A stretch of DNA of 64,000 nt from Clostridioides sp. ES-S-0054-01 (GCA_021561035.1 CP067346.1:2697001-2761000), one strand, 5' to 3'. Positions 46,283 through 56,273 are shown, counted from the stretch's first letter. A program made the numbers and translations. Notes: generated by a model not told the origin, from the letters alone.

Positions 46283-46684
46283 CTAATATCTTGTTTTCTG
46301 ATTTTCTACATATTTTTTAATAGTTTCATTGCATACATTTTCTGCTGTAGATACAAAATAACTTCTAGTCCATAAACTAGGCATTTTTGATAATTCAATA
46401 AATTCTTCTCTTAATATTTTACTTGTATAACCTTTTATATTTTTCATTATATCAGAAGGACTTAAAGTTGGAAGACTATTTAAAAACATATGTGTATGGT
46501 CTTTATCACATTCTATTGCAATAATTTCAATATCCATCTCCTTACACTTATTTTTAACCAATGTTTTAAATCTATCTTCTAAACCTTCTATATTAAATAC
46601 TTTTCTTCTATATCTAGGACAGAATACAAAATGATAATTAATTAGACTAACAGTTGTTTGAGTTCTTCTATATTTATTTTCCAT
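46283..46684 (-). CDS. tnpA: IS200/IS605 TnpA, Y1-HUH transposase
   Basis: 133 residues, normal length. The HUH pair is H63/H65 in DHTHMFL; the catalytic tyrosine is Y125 in ETIKKYVENQ. NYHFVFCPRYRRKVF is the family start. TnpA cuts and joins single-stranded ends at the subterminal hairpins. The gene looks intact, so this copy may still move itself or related elements. Confidence 0.92.
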   Translation of the reverse strand: MENKYRRTQTTVSLINYHFVFCPRYRRKVFNIEGLEDRFKTLVKNKCKEMDIEIIAIECDKDHTHMFLNSLPTLSPSDIMKNIKGYTSKILREEFIELSKMPSLWTRSYFVSTAENVCNETIKKYVENQKTRY

Positions 46685-46824
46685 GTATTTATATTAACAT
46701 TATACGTGTATGTGTCAATACCTTTTATACATTATTTGTTTATACACTATTTGTGCTATCCATCCCACACCTAAAGGAGTGGGCTTTCCACACTAGGTTG
46801 TAAAATTCTTTGAAATCAAAAAGA

Positions 46825-46844
46825 TTGGTGCATGTATACACCAA
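46825..46844 (-). terminator. Possible terminator after the M16 peptidase operon
   Basis: TTGGTG pairs with CACCAA over an 8-base loop and is followed on the minus strand by TCTTTTTG. It is about 140 bp from the stop, with AT-rich DNA between. Confidence 0.55.
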
Positions 46845-46986
46845 CCTCTTATATATTTTATTTATACTTATTAAATTTTTCAACTTAATTTATATAAATA
46901 TATTTTACAAGTCTATTTCTTTTTAGAATAAATATTTAAACACACAATATAAAATTTAACTGGTTATTCTTATTATAGTTAAATTT

Positions 46987-48273
46987 CTATTTAGGCTCCA
47001 CAATAGAAATAACACAATATTCTTCTTTAAAATGTTCCTTTAACCTTTCTTCAACTTCCTCAAAAGTAACATCTTTAATAACATCTAAATAATCCAAGAT
47101 ATTTATGTCCTTAAATACATAAGATATAAAACTATTTCCTATAAAGTTTATAGAATCAAAACACTTAATAAATGACCCTATTTTTTTCTTTTTAGTTCTT
47201 TCAAACTCTTCTTTTGATAATCCTTCTTTTTTTGATTTTTCTATATACTCAAGAATTATCGCTTTTACTTTTTTAGGTTCTTTAGAATCTCCAGCTATTA
47301 TACTAAAAGCATAATCCACTTGAGACGAAAATCCAGCTCCAAAATTTTCATTTATTAACCCTTGCATATACAAATCTTCATAAAGCTTACTTCCTTTTTT
47401 AAATAGCATACCTACAAGAATATCAGTTACAATCTCTTTACGCAAAAGTTCTTTCCCTTTTAAACCTACATTACTATCTTTAAAACCTATATTGAACATA
47501 GGAATAGATATAGGGAATTTTTCTATAACTTCTTTTTCTTTTACACTTTCTGGTTCTTCTGGATAAAATCTCTCTATACTCTTAGAAAGTTTATCTACTT
47601 CGTAATTGTTTGATTTTTTAGTTACCTCTATAACTTTATCTACATCTAGGTCGCCAACAACAAATAAAGCCATATTCCCTGGATTATAGAAAGTGTTATA
47701 ACATTTATATAGTTCTTCTTTAGTTATCTTATATATACTATCTACTGTACCAGCTATATCAATTCTAGTGGGATAATTCACATACATTGCCTTCAAACAA
47801 TTAAAGTATACATTCCAATCAGGGTCATCATTGTACATTTTTATTTCTTGTGCTATTATACCTTTTTCCTTTTCAACATTTTCATCTGTAAAATAAGGCG
47901 TTTGAACATAGTCGATTAGATGTTCTAAACTTTCATAAAAATTCTCAGTAGCAGAAAATAAGTATGCTGTCATTGTAAAATTAGTAAACGCATTTGCGTT
48001 TACTCCTAATTTAGAAAATTTATCAAATGCATCTCCTCCATCAGGTTGCTCAAACATCTTATGCTCTAGAAAATGTGCAATTCCTTCATTCACTCTAATT
48101 TTTTTATCTTCCCCAATTGGTACAAATTCCAAATCATTCGAGCCATAATTAGTAGCCAAAATAGCATACTTTTTCATAAATCCTTTTTTTGGCATAAAAT
48201 ATACATCCAGTCCATTTTGCAATTTCTCATAATAAACTTCTTCTCTCAATATATCATTAACTATTTTTTCCAT
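46987..48273 (-). CDS. M16 family zinc peptidase (YmfH-like), active member of a pair
   Basis: 428 residues from the ATG at 48273, six bases after GGAGGAG. The inverted zinc motif HFLEH (67-71) is intact, followed by IIAQEIKMYNDDPDW with the third ligand Glu. The C-terminal M16 domain is present. It resembles Bacillus YmfH. Its start overlaps the end of the inactive partner gene, suggesting a heterodimer. Substrate unknown. Confidence 0.9.
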   Translation of the reverse strand: MEKIVNDILREEVYYEKLQNGLDVYFMPKKGFMKKYAILATNYGSNDLEFVPIGEDKKIRVNEGIAHFLEHKMFEQPDGGDAFDKFSKLGVNANAFTNFTMTAYLFSATENFYESLEHLIDYVQTPYFTDENVEKEKGIIAQEIKMYNDDPDWNVYFNCLKAMYVNYPTRIDIAGTVDSIYKITKEELYKCYNTFYNPGNMALFVVGDLDVDKVIEVTKKSNNYEVDKLSKSIERFYPEEPESVKEKEVIEKFPISIPMFNIGFKDSNVGLKGKELLRKEIVTDILVGMLFKKGSKLYEDLYMQGLINENFGAGFSSQVDYAFSIIAGDSKEPKKVKAIILEYIEKSKKEGLSKEEFERTKKKKIGSFIKCFDSINFIGNSFISYVFKDINILDYLDVIKDVTFEEVEERLKEHFKEEYCVISIVEPK

Positions 48274-48287
48274 AGACATCTCCTCCA

Positions 48288-49553
48288 TTAATTTCTTAAG
48301 AAGTATATAGTATCAAGTTCTATATTTTTTATAGCTTCAACTATATCCTTTTTAGTAACTTTTTCTATACTAGATATTATGTCCTGCACTTCAGAATTTG
48401 TCTTTGCCATAGACTGAGAAAAAACAAAATCAGACATACCACCTATATTATCAGTTATAGATTTCATAGAATTAACTAAAGCAAGTTTACTATTTTCTAA
48501 TTCTTCATCAGATATATCACCTGCTTTTACACTTTCTACTTGTTCTTTTATCAATTCCACAGCTTTATCATAATCCTTAGTTTCTATACCAGATGATATA
48601 AACATGATACTTTTGTACTTCTCTATTGAGGAGAATATATAGTAGCATAAGCTTTCTTTTTCTCTTACATTAACAAATAATTTAGAGTGTGGTCCACCAC
48701 CTAAGACATTAATTCCAACTACTAGAGCATAATATCTATCTGTATCTGCATAATCCACATTTGCTCTATAACCCATAACTAACTTACCTTGAGTTATTTC
48801 CATTTGTTCATCTATAACCTTTACCTCATCTACATTTTTTATAAAATCCGCTTTTGGTATATCTATAATTTCTTCTCTTTCAAACTTTAAATTTTTACTT
48901 ATTATATCTAAAACTTTATCTTCATCAAAATTACCTTCTACAACTATATCTATTGGTGATGTTTTAAGTATGTTTTTATAATGTTCATATAAATCTTTTG
49001 AAGTTATACTATCTATTTCATCTTCATAACCAAATTCACTTACACTATATCTCTCACCTTTACACATAGCCTCAATACATTTATCTTGTGCATATTCTTT
49101 TTTATCATTTATTATTGACTGTATTTTTTCTCTTAAATTTTCTTTTTCAATATTTAAATATTCTTCTTTAAATCCACCATTTACAACAAGTGTGTTATTT
49201 ATTACTTCATTAAAAAACTCTACTACGTCTTCAAATATACTTTCATCTAAATATTTTTCACTTATATTGATTATTTTAAAACTCAATACTTGACGTTCTC
49301 CACGTTTTACAGCATCAGCTCCCATAGATGAACCATATAAATCATCTAATTTATTGGATATTGCTCTAGCACTGGGATATTTCGCACTTCCACTTGCTAT
49401 TATTGATGGTATCAGAGCATTTTTTGTAGTTTCTTTTTCATCCAATAATCTCTGAACATATAAACTTATAAGATTCGATTTAAACTTTTCTGTTTTTATC
49501 AAAGTAAGATTAATATTATTACCTAAATTTATTATTTTTTTAGTATTAACCAT
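48288..49553 (-). CDS. M16 family peptidase-like protein (YmfF-like), no zinc motif
   Basis: 421 residues with both M16 half domains (LIPSIIASGSAKYPSARAISNKLDDLYG; GGGPHSKLFVNVREKESLCYYIFSSIE). HxxEH is absent at the expected place near residue 50, while the C-terminal R/Y substrate-binding region is kept. It pairs with the active peptidase encoded next, like YmfF/YmfH. Probably a substrate-holding subunit (inference from family). Confidence 0.87.
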   Translation of the reverse strand: MVNTKKIINLGNNINLTLIKTEKFKSNLISLYVQRLLDEKETTKNALIPSIIASGSAKYPSARAISNKLDDLYGSSMGADAVKRGERQVLSFKIINISEKYLDESIFEDVVEFFNEVINNTLVVNGGFKEEYLNIEKENLREKIQSIINDKKEYAQDKCIEAMCKGERYSVSEFGYEDEIDSITSKDLYEHYKNILKTSPIDIVVEGNFDEDKVLDIISKNLKFEREEIIDIPKADFIKNVDEVKVIDEQMEITQGKLVMGYRANVDYADTDRYYALVVGINVLGGGPHSKLFVNVREKESLCYYIFSSIEKYKSIMFISSGIETKDYDKAVELIKEQVESVKAGDISDEELENSKLALVNSMKSITDNIGGMSDFVFSQSMAKTNSEVQDIISSIEKVTKKDIVEAIKNIELDTIYFLRN

Positions 49554-49867
49554 ATGTACCTCCTATTTTCATTTAAACATCAATTTTTGAATTGAAATTT
49601 ATTTATTTTTTAATTGTATACACTTGCATATAAAAACCTTCTATTTAATTATATCCTTTTTATTATTTTCTAAAAGCAATATTTTTATTTAAATTAAATA
49701 CAAATATTATTTAAGTCAATATACTTTAAAGTCTAGTTTACAAGCTTGATATATATGATGTATAATTAATATGTATGCCTATAATTAAAACAATTTTGTA
49801 ATCCCACAGATTGATTGTTTAAAGTTATATAAAGAATATAAAAAGAATAAGAGAGAGGACGATTAAT
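49554..49867. other. Divergent intergenic region, 314 bp
   Basis: Contains a fair sigma-A promoter for ychF (listed separately) and presumably the M16 operon promoter on the other strand. No RNA or coding signal seen. Confidence 0.5.
49737..49766 (+). promoter_or_regulatory. Putative sigma-A promoter of ychF
   Basis: TTTACA (49737-49742), 18 bases, TATAAT (49761-49766). It would give a leader of about 95 bases before the ychF ATG. Confidence 0.45.
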
Positions 49868-50965
49868 ATGAAATTAGGTATAGTTGGTTTACCGAATGTA
49901 GGTAAAAGCACACTATTTAACGCAATAACTCAAGCAGGTGCAGAATCTGCAAACTACCCTTTTTGTACAATAGACCCAAACGTTGGTGTTGTATCTGTTC
50001 CAGATGAAAGATTAAACAAATTACAAGAATTATATAATTCTGAAAAAATAGTTCCTACTGCTATAGAATTTTGTGACATAGCTGGTTTGGTCAGAGGTGC
50101 TTCTAAAGGAGAAGGTTTAGGAAATAAATTTTTATCACATATAAGAGAAGTTGATGCAATAGTACATGTTGTTAGATGCTTTGAGGATGAAAATGTTGTA
50201 CATGTAGACGGTTCTGTAGACCCACTTCGTGATATAGAAACTATAAACTTAGAATTAATTTTCTCTGATATAGAAATTCTTGAAAGAAGAATTCATAAAA
50301 CTCAAAAAGCTGCTAAAGCTGATAAAACTTTAGGTTCTGAACTTGATTTATTAAAATCAATTATGGCTACTTTAGAGGAAAGTAAGTGTGTAAGAACTAT
50401 GCAATTTACAGAAGATGAACAAACATTCGTAAATTCATTGGATTTACTTACATCTAAACCTGTAATATATGCTTCAAATGTATCTGAAGATGATTTGGCA
50501 GATAATGGAGAAAATAATAAATATGTTCAACAAGTTAAAGCATTTGCAGAAACAGAGGATGCTGAAGTTGTTGTTGTATGTGCACAAATAGAAGCAGAAA
50601 TTTCTGAGCTTGATTCTGCTGAAGAAAAGAAAGAGTTTTTAGAGACATTAGGTCTTGAACAGTCAGGGCTTGATAAACTTATAAAATCATCTTATGCTTT
50701 ACTTGGTTTAATTTCATTCTTAACTGCTGGTCCAAAAGAAGTTAGAGCATGGACTATAAAAGTTGGAAGTAAAGCACCTCAAGCAGGAGGAAAGATACAT
50801 TCTGATATAGAAAGAGGATTTATCAGAGCTGAAACAATAGCTTTTAATGATTTAGTTGAGCATGGTACTATGGCCGCTGCTAAAGAAAAAGGATTGGTTA
50901 AATTGGAAGGCAAAGAATACATAGTTAAAGATGGAGATGTGATATTATTTAGATTTAATGTTTAA
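49868..50965 (+). CDS. ychF: Redox-regulated ATPase YchF (Obg family)
   Basis: 365 residues. G1 GLPNVGKST at 6-14, NYPFCTIDPNVGVV, DIAGLVRGASKGEGLGNKFL, then the ATP-type NxxE-like ASNVSEDD; the C-terminal TGS domain includes VRAWTIKVGSKAPQAGGKIHSDIERGFIRAE. YchF binds ATP and ribosomes. It is one of the few plus-strand genes here and has its own promoter and terminator. Confidence 0.97.
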   Translation: MKLGIVGLPNVGKSTLFNAITQAGAESANYPFCTIDPNVGVVSVPDERLNKLQELYNSEKIVPTAIEFCDIAGLVRGASKGEGLGNKFLSHIREVDAIVHVVRCFEDENVVHVDGSVDPLRDIETINLELIFSDIEILERRIHKTQKAAKADKTLGSELDLLKSIMATLEESKCVRTMQFTEDEQTFVNSLDLLTSKPVIYASNVSEDDLADNGENNKYVQQVKAFAETEDAEVVVVCAQIEAEISELDSAEEKKEFLETLGLEQSGLDKLIKSSYALLGLISFLTAGPKEVRAWTIKVGSKAPQAGGKIHSDIERGFIRAETIAFNDLVEHGTMAAAKEKGLVKLEGKEYIVKDGDVILFRFNV

Positions 50966-51071
50966 AATGATTAATCGTATAAACTTTGACTATTGTAAGT
51001 ATTATGATTAAATGATTATAGTTATAATAATAAAATTTTTTATTATCTTGTAATAATAATATATTTTTTTT

Positions 51072-51127
51072 AAAAGAGAGAGTTATTCCAAATGATTTAT
51101 AATAATCACAATGAAAAACTCTCTTTT
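51072..51127 (+). terminator. ychF terminator
   Basis: AAAAGAGAGAGTT pairs imperfectly with AACTCTCTTTTTT across a 32-base loop, ending in a T run on the plus strand, about 110 bp after the stop. Confidence 0.6.
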
Positions 51128-51134
51128 TTATATG

Positions 51135-51169
51135 AAAAAGTGAACATTAATTAACAAAGTTCACTTTTT
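51135..51169. terminator. Bidirectional terminator between ychF and the EAL gene
   Basis: An 11-bp perfect stem AAAAAGTGAAC with a 13-base loop carries T runs on both strands. It sits 32 bp after the stop of the minus-strand EAL gene and behind the first ychF hairpin. Confidence 0.75.
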
Positions 51170-51201
51170 ATAAATTTTTATGTTATGTTTTGTAGATTTA
51201 T

Positions 51202-53481
51202 TTAATTTATTTCTTTTCCTTTTACACTATATCTATCTAATATTAATTTTTCATATTCTCCTATTGGCATTGGTCTAGCAAATAAAAATCCTTGAGCCAT
51301 ATCACAACCTATAAATCTTAAAAACTCTGCTTGATCTAAGGTTTCAACCCCTTCTGAAACAACTTTTATATCAAGTTGCTTTGCCATTTGAACAATACTT
51401 GAAACTACAATTTGGCTCTTCTTTGTATCTCCAACTGTTATAAAGAATTGTCTATCCAATTTTAATACATCAATTGGCATATCTTTAAGCATATTTAAAG
51501 AAGAGTAACCTGAACCAAAATCATCCATAGAAATTCTAAATCCAACAGTTTTCAAAGTATGCATTATTTTAAATAATATTTTTGTGTTATCAAAAATTGC
51601 ACTTTCTGTCAATTCAATCTCAATTAAATTTGGTTCAATTCCATATTTTTTTGTTATGTTTTTAAGCTCAGATATAAAACCTGGATTCTCAAGATGTACT
51701 CTTGATAAATTTATTGATATAGGAAATATAGGTAAGTTTTCATTCTCCCAACGTTTGATATTTTTACAAACTTGAGTAAATACAAACATATCTAATTCTG
51801 TTATAAAACCATTTTTCTCAAAAATGGGAATAAATACACCTGGACTTATTAATCCCTTTTTAGGATGTTGCCAACGTACAAGGGCTTCAGCACCTACAAT
51901 TTTAGTAGTTGACAACTCAATTTTAGGTTGTAAGTAAACTTCAAATTGCTTATTTTTTAAAGCATCATGCATTTCTTGTTCAATATCACGTTCTTCTATG
52001 AGAATTTCTTTTAAATTTTCGGCATAAATCTCATAAACTTTTAAATATTTTCTTTTTACTGCAGTTTTTGCAATCATGGCTTTATCAAGACAAGTAGAAA
52101 TATTTGTTTCTTCATCTTCAACAAAATATACACCTATAGATGGAATTAAATTGAGTTCTACTCCCAAACTTGTTTTTATCATTGACAACCTCTTACGTAT
52201 AAGTTCACATATTTCTATAATTGACTCCCCATCCTTTTTCTTTTCAAATATTATAGCAAAATTGTCATTTGAAATTCTTGAAAATACAGATTGCTCTTTA
52301 AATATATTCTTAATTATATCTGCTATTTCTTTTAATACTCTATCTCCTTCTTCATACCCAAACCTATCATTTACTAGCTTAAACTTATCTACATCGAAAT
52401 AAATTAAAACTAGATTTTTTTTGTCATGAGAGGATAAAAACTTTCCTCCTTCAAGATTAAATTTATTTGAATTGCCAATACCTGTAATGTTATCCTTAAA
52501 AGCAAAGTCTTCTAATTTTTCCTTACTCTCTTTTTGTATAAATAATATATAAATTGTTAATGCCGTAAATATTATAATCAAGGCTACACATGCTGATAAT
52601 GTAAGCTTTATAATAGCATATGATTTTGCAGATATAGCAGTTTTAGGAACTTCAGAAAAAAGATACCAACCATTGATTCCTATTGGGGCATAACTTAAAT
52701 AATATCCACTTCCAGACATATTATAACTTAATGAACCTGATTTAAAGTTTTTTATATTTGACTTCATATCATTAAGGGTAGATTTTGATAGTACATAACT
52801 TTTGTCAATGTAAGAAAATAAATTTTCTTTAGTAGAATTGGCGTTTTTACTACTTGGATTTAAAACAATATCACCATTACTATTAGTTATATAAGAATAT
52901 CCTTTTCCATTAAATGTAGGTACAGAAAGTATTTTTTCATACAGCTTTGTGCTATGTGTAGCAAATATAACTCCTTTAACCTCATTATCTTCATAAATTG
53001 GTACAGAATACACATTAATATCACTATTGGTATTTTTATCATTTTCTATTACATCTTTTAACTTTCCTGTTATAACCACTTCTCCTTGCATTGATTTTAA
53101 GAAATAGTCTCTTTTAGATAAGTCTCCTATATAACCATCTGTGGTGTATGCTGTACCATTTGGTAAAATAACTCCCATTCTTTTGAATGAACTATTAACA
53201 GCTTCTCTTTTCAGTATAGAAAGGATACTATCTACCTCAAAAGACTTTTCTCCTTCAATAAATATTGAAATTGACTCTAGTAACCTTATATCTCCATTAA
53301 TTTGTTTTTTTAATACATTTACGCTTTGATTTGCTATTTCTGAAAGATATTGATTCGTTTCTTCACCTAATGTCTTATTCAACCTTGAACCATAAATCAA
53401 ACAGGAAATTGTAATTACTAAGATACTTATGACAGCAATTATGGACAAACCATGCCTATTATTTTTTGCATCACTTAACAT
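51202..53481 (-). CDS. Membrane c-di-GMP phosphodiesterase with Cache sensor, degenerate GGDEF and intact EAL
   Basis: 759 residues. Two membrane helices (about 12-30 and 290-315) flank an extracellular Cache-like domain. The GGDEF domain (about 325-480) has SNDNF at 404-408 in place of GGDEF, so no cyclase activity is expected, though it may bind GTP. The EAL domain (about 500-750) is complete: EALVRW (532), NLS, ELTES, DDFGSGYS (653-660), K674, E710 and Q730. It should lower c-di-GMP in response to an external ligand. It is a lone gene between two terminators. Confidence 0.93.
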   Translation of the reverse strand: MLSDAKNNRHGLSIIAVISILVITISCLIYGSRLNKTLGEETNQYLSEIANQSVNVLKKQINGDIRLLESISIFIEGEKSFEVDSILSILKREAVNSSFKRMGVILPNGTAYTTDGYIGDLSKRDYFLKSMQGEVVITGKLKDVIENDKNTNSDINVYSVPIYEDNEVKGVIFATHSTKLYEKILSVPTFNGKGYSYITNSNGDIVLNPSSKNANSTKENLFSYIDKSYVLSKSTLNDMKSNIKNFKSGSLSYNMSGSGYYLSYAPIGINGWYLFSEVPKTAISAKSYAIIKLTLSACVALIIIFTALTIYILFIQKESKEKLEDFAFKDNITGIGNSNKFNLEGGKFLSSHDKKNLVLIYFDVDKFKLVNDRFGYEEGDRVLKEIADIIKNIFKEQSVFSRISNDNFAIIFEKKKDGESIIEICELIRKRLSMIKTSLGVELNLIPSIGVYFVEDEETNISTCLDKAMIAKTAVKRKYLKVYEIYAENLKEILIEERDIEQEMHDALKNKQFEVYLQPKIELSTTKIVGAEALVRWQHPKKGLISPGVFIPIFEKNGFITELDMFVFTQVCKNIKRWENENLPIFPISINLSRVHLENPGFISELKNITKKYGIEPNLIEIELTESAIFDNTKILFKIMHTLKTVGFRISMDDFGSGYSSLNMLKDMPIDVLKLDRQFFITVGDTKKSQIVVSSIVQMAKQLDIKVVSEGVETLDQAEFLRFIGCDMAQGFLFARPMPIGEYEKLILDRYSVKGKEIN

Positions 53482-53689
53482 TATGCTTCCTGCCTTTCTA
53501 GAACCTGTATGTATATAATTATTATCTTATGTCAATTATTGTAAGCATTTTATAATGATACTTATTTTTCCATATTTACTGTAATTATACAAAATTATAA
53601 ACCTTATTACAATAATAAATTAATTAATGTGGATATTAGAATTTATATTATCATATTATCTATTTTACAATAATTTCCATATAGAAAAT

Positions 53690-53729
53690 AAGAATGTAAT
53701 ATCAAAATAAAGTTTGATATTACATTCTT
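53690..53729. terminator. murE terminator, bidirectional form
   Basis: A perfect 17-bp stem (AAGAATGTAATATCAAA and complement) with a 6-base loop, 28 bp after the murE stop. Tails on both strands are moderately T-rich. Confidence 0.75.
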
Positions 53730-53757
53730 AAGTGACACATTTTATTGAACTCTCATA

Positions 53758-55212
53758 TTACATTTTACTTAAATATTCACCTGCAACCTCTTTATCATCA
53801 AAATGATGCTTAACTTTACCTATAATTTGATAATTTTCATGTCCCTTGCCTGTTATAATCACAACATCATCTTTTTTTGCCATACCTATAGCTTTTGCTA
53901 TAGCCTGTTTTCTATCAACAACAATATGATAATTTTCTTTTTTCTTATCAATTCCTTCAAGTATATCTTTTATTATTGCTTCTGGCTCTTCGGTTCTTGG
54001 ATTATCAGAAGTTATAATACATAAATCAGAATATTTTTGTCCAATTGCTCCCATCAAAGGTCTCTTTTCAGTATCTCTATCTCCACCACATCCAAATACA
54101 GAAATTATTTTTCCTTCTGCAAATTGTTGAGTTGTCTTTAGTACATTTTCAAGTGCATCAGGAGTATGAGCATAGTCTACAATTACACTTATACCTTTAT
54201 CATTTGGAACTGTTTCAAATCTTCCTGATACTCCATTAGAAAGTCTAAGACCTTCTTTATATACTGGCTTAGGTATGCCAAGTACATAACAAGCAGCTAT
54301 AACTGCTAAAGTATTATATACTGTAAACATTCCTGGAACTGGTATAAATATAACTTCTTCATACGAAGGCGTTATCAATCTATAAGATACTCCATCTGAA
54401 TCTGATTTTATATCTCTAGCCATAAAATCAGCTTTAGTATCAACACCATAAGTGTAACAAGGTACATTTATATCTTTTATATTTTCGTATATCTTTTTTC
54501 CACCTTCATCATCTATGTTTATTATATTTGCCATAGTAGTCTTAAAAAATAATTTTTCTTTGGCTTTTCTATAATCCTCTAAATCTTCATGAAAGTCTAA
54601 ATGGTCTGGTGTTAAATTCGTAAATATGCCTAGCTTAAAGTCTGTTTCATCAACTCTATTTAATGCCAATGAGTGTGATGAAACTTCCATTGCACAGTAG
54701 TCACATCCATTATCCAACATATTATTAAAATGATATTGTAAATCTATACTTTCTGGAGTTGTTGAATTAGAAACAATGTCTTTTTTTCCATCAAAAATTT
54801 TTATAGTCCCTATAAGACCAACTTTATTTTTATTTAAAGTTAATATCTCATTTAGTATAGTAGTTATACTGGTTTTTCCGTTAGTACCTGTAACTCCTAT
54901 AACATTAAATTTCTGAGATGGATGATTGTAAAAATTATCAGCTATTTTTGCCATATCTTTTCTTGTATCTTTTACCTTTATAAATGTATATCCTTTTATT
55001 TCTACATCTTCTTCAATAATAAAGGCTCTTGCTCCCTTTTCTATGGCATCTTTTATATACTTATGACCATCTGATACAAATCCTTTTATACATATAAATA
55101 ATGTACCTTCTGTGACCTTTCTTGAATCATATTGTACATTATTAATATCTATATTTAATTCACCTTTGACATTGATTATATCCAACCCCTGTATAATATC
55201 ATTTAGTTTCAT
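53758..55212 (-). CDS. murE: UDP-MurNAc-dipeptide-meso-DAP ligase
   Basis: 484 residues. VTGTNGKTSITTIL is the ATP loop; the SDNPRTEEP segment carries the DNPR motif selecting meso-diaminopimelate rather than lysine. DYAHTPDALENVL and GKGHENYQI are MurE hallmarks. It is away from the murF-mraY-murD-murG operon, about 13 kb upstream, as a single gene; in Bacillus murE lies within the dcw cluster. Confidence 0.97.
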   Translation of the reverse strand: MKLNDIIQGLDIINVKGELNIDINNVQYDSRKVTEGTLFICIKGFVSDGHKYIKDAIEKGARAFIIEEDVEIKGYTFIKVKDTRKDMAKIADNFYNHPSQKFNVIGVTGTNGKTSITTILNEILTLNKNKVGLIGTIKIFDGKKDIVSNSTTPESIDLQYHFNNMLDNGCDYCAMEVSSHSLALNRVDETDFKLGIFTNLTPDHLDFHEDLEDYRKAKEKLFFKTTMANIINIDDEGGKKIYENIKDINVPCYTYGVDTKADFMARDIKSDSDGVSYRLITPSYEEVIFIPVPGMFTVYNTLAVIAACYVLGIPKPVYKEGLRLSNGVSGRFETVPNDKGISVIVDYAHTPDALENVLKTTQQFAEGKIISVFGCGGDRDTEKRPLMGAIGQKYSDLCIITSDNPRTEEPEAIIKDILEGIDKKKENYHIVVDRKQAIAKAIGMAKKDDVVIITGKGHENYQIIGKVKHHFDDKEVAGEYLSKM

Positions 55213-55375
55213 AAATGCTTTCCTCCCTTTAAACTCTTTCTGCTAAAATTACACTACATATAATATTATATTAAGAATTTTTTACTATGTGAATGGTTAA
55301 AAATGCTTGAAATATTGCAAAAAATGCTCTATAATTTTCTATAATATAACTGAGGAAAGGTCTTTTATAAAAACT

Positions 55376-56245
55376 ATGGATAATAAAATCGGGTACTTAA
55401 ATGATAACTTTAAAATATTTAATATTAGAGATAAAAAAGATATAAAATTTGAATACCATAATCACGATTTTAATAAGATAATTATATTTATAAATGGAAA
55501 TGTAACTTATTTTGTTGAAGGTATTCCTTATAAACTAAAACCATGGGATATACTTTTTATCAGCAATAATGAAATCCATAAACCAGTTATAGATTCAAAT
55601 GTATTTTATGAAAGAATTGCAATATGGATTAGCCCAGAATTTATGAAAAAAAATAGTGATACTACTAGTGATTTAGAAAAATGTTTTAAAATAGCTACAG
55701 AAAATAAATGTAATAGATTGCGTTTAAATATACATGATATTGAATCCATTAAGACTTTTATTGAACAAATAAATATTTCTGAATCCAATACTGAATTTGG
55801 AAATGAAATATTGAGAAATGCATTATTTATACAACTTATGATATTCTTAAACAGAATTTTCCTAAAAAATGAAAATATAGAATCAACAGAAGATGTTTTT
55901 TATGATGAGACTATTAAGAAAGTATTAAACTATATAAATTCAAATATAGATAATAAACTTTCAATAGATAGTATATCTTCAGAATTTTTTATAAGCAAAT
56001 ACTATCTTATGAGAAAATTTAAATCTCATACTGGAACATCCATACACAATTATATAGTGCAAAAAAGATTAATTTTGGCAAAATCACTAATAATTAATGG
56101 TCATCTTATGAGTGAAGTTTGTAGTAAATGCGGATTCAACGATTATTCTAGTTTTGTAAGGGCATTTAAAAAATACTATGGTGTATCTCCTAAAAATTAT
56201 ATAAACAATAAAAATCCTTTAGATGTTACTCTTTTAGATGAATAA
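55376..56245 (+). CDS. AraC family transcriptional regulator
   Basis: About 289 residues from the ATG at 55376. The frame is open from a TTG at 55307, and neither has a well-spaced ribosome site (GAGGAAAGG is 16 bases from the ATG), so the start is unsure. The N-terminal cupin-like part contains FEYHNHDFNKIIIF. The C-terminal double helix-turn-helix has SIDSISSEFFISKYYLMRKFKSHTG and MSEVCSKCGFNDYSSFVRAFKKYYGVSP. The target is unknown; it converges on the PTS gene. Confidence 0.88.
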   Translation: MDNKIGYLNDNFKIFNIRDKKDIKFEYHNHDFNKIIIFINGNVTYFVEGIPYKLKPWDILFISNNEIHKPVIDSNVFYERIAIWISPEFMKKNSDTTSDLEKCFKIATENKCNRLRLNIHDIESIKTFIEQINISESNTEFGNEILRNALFIQLMIFLNRIFLKNENIESTEDVFYDETIKKVLNYINSNIDNKLSIDSISSEFFISKYYLMRKFKSHTGTSIHNYIVQKRLILAKSLIINGHLMSEVCSKCGFNDYSSFVRAFKKYYGVSPKNYINNKNPLDVTLLDE

Positions 56246-56273
56246 ACAATTCATGTAAATTTTATTTTGATAA

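Larger units (their letters stand above)
45391..46805 (-). mobile_element. IS200/IS605-type element with whole tnpA and internally deleted tnpB
   Basis: About 1.4 kb. Near its ends lie two related hairpins: CCCACACCTAAAGGAGTGGG at 46764-46783 (left end, ahead of tnpA) and CCACGCCTAAAGGCATGG near 45400-45417 (right end). This subterminal palindrome plan is typical of the family. TTTAC-like sequence borders the left end on the minus strand. Exact ends are uncertain by some 20 bp. The element lies between the M16 peptidase genes and lgt. No group I intron is visible, so it is not an IStron. Confidence 0.8.

Noticed and set aside
45391-46805. C. difficile IStron (group I intron plus IS605)
   Set aside because: The stretch outside tnpA and tnpB is too short for the intron, and no intron-like core was seen.
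53482-53690. A c-di-GMP riboswitch upstream of the EAL gene
   Set aside because: I looked for the conserved GEMM-type core and saw none; the region is plain AT-rich DNA.
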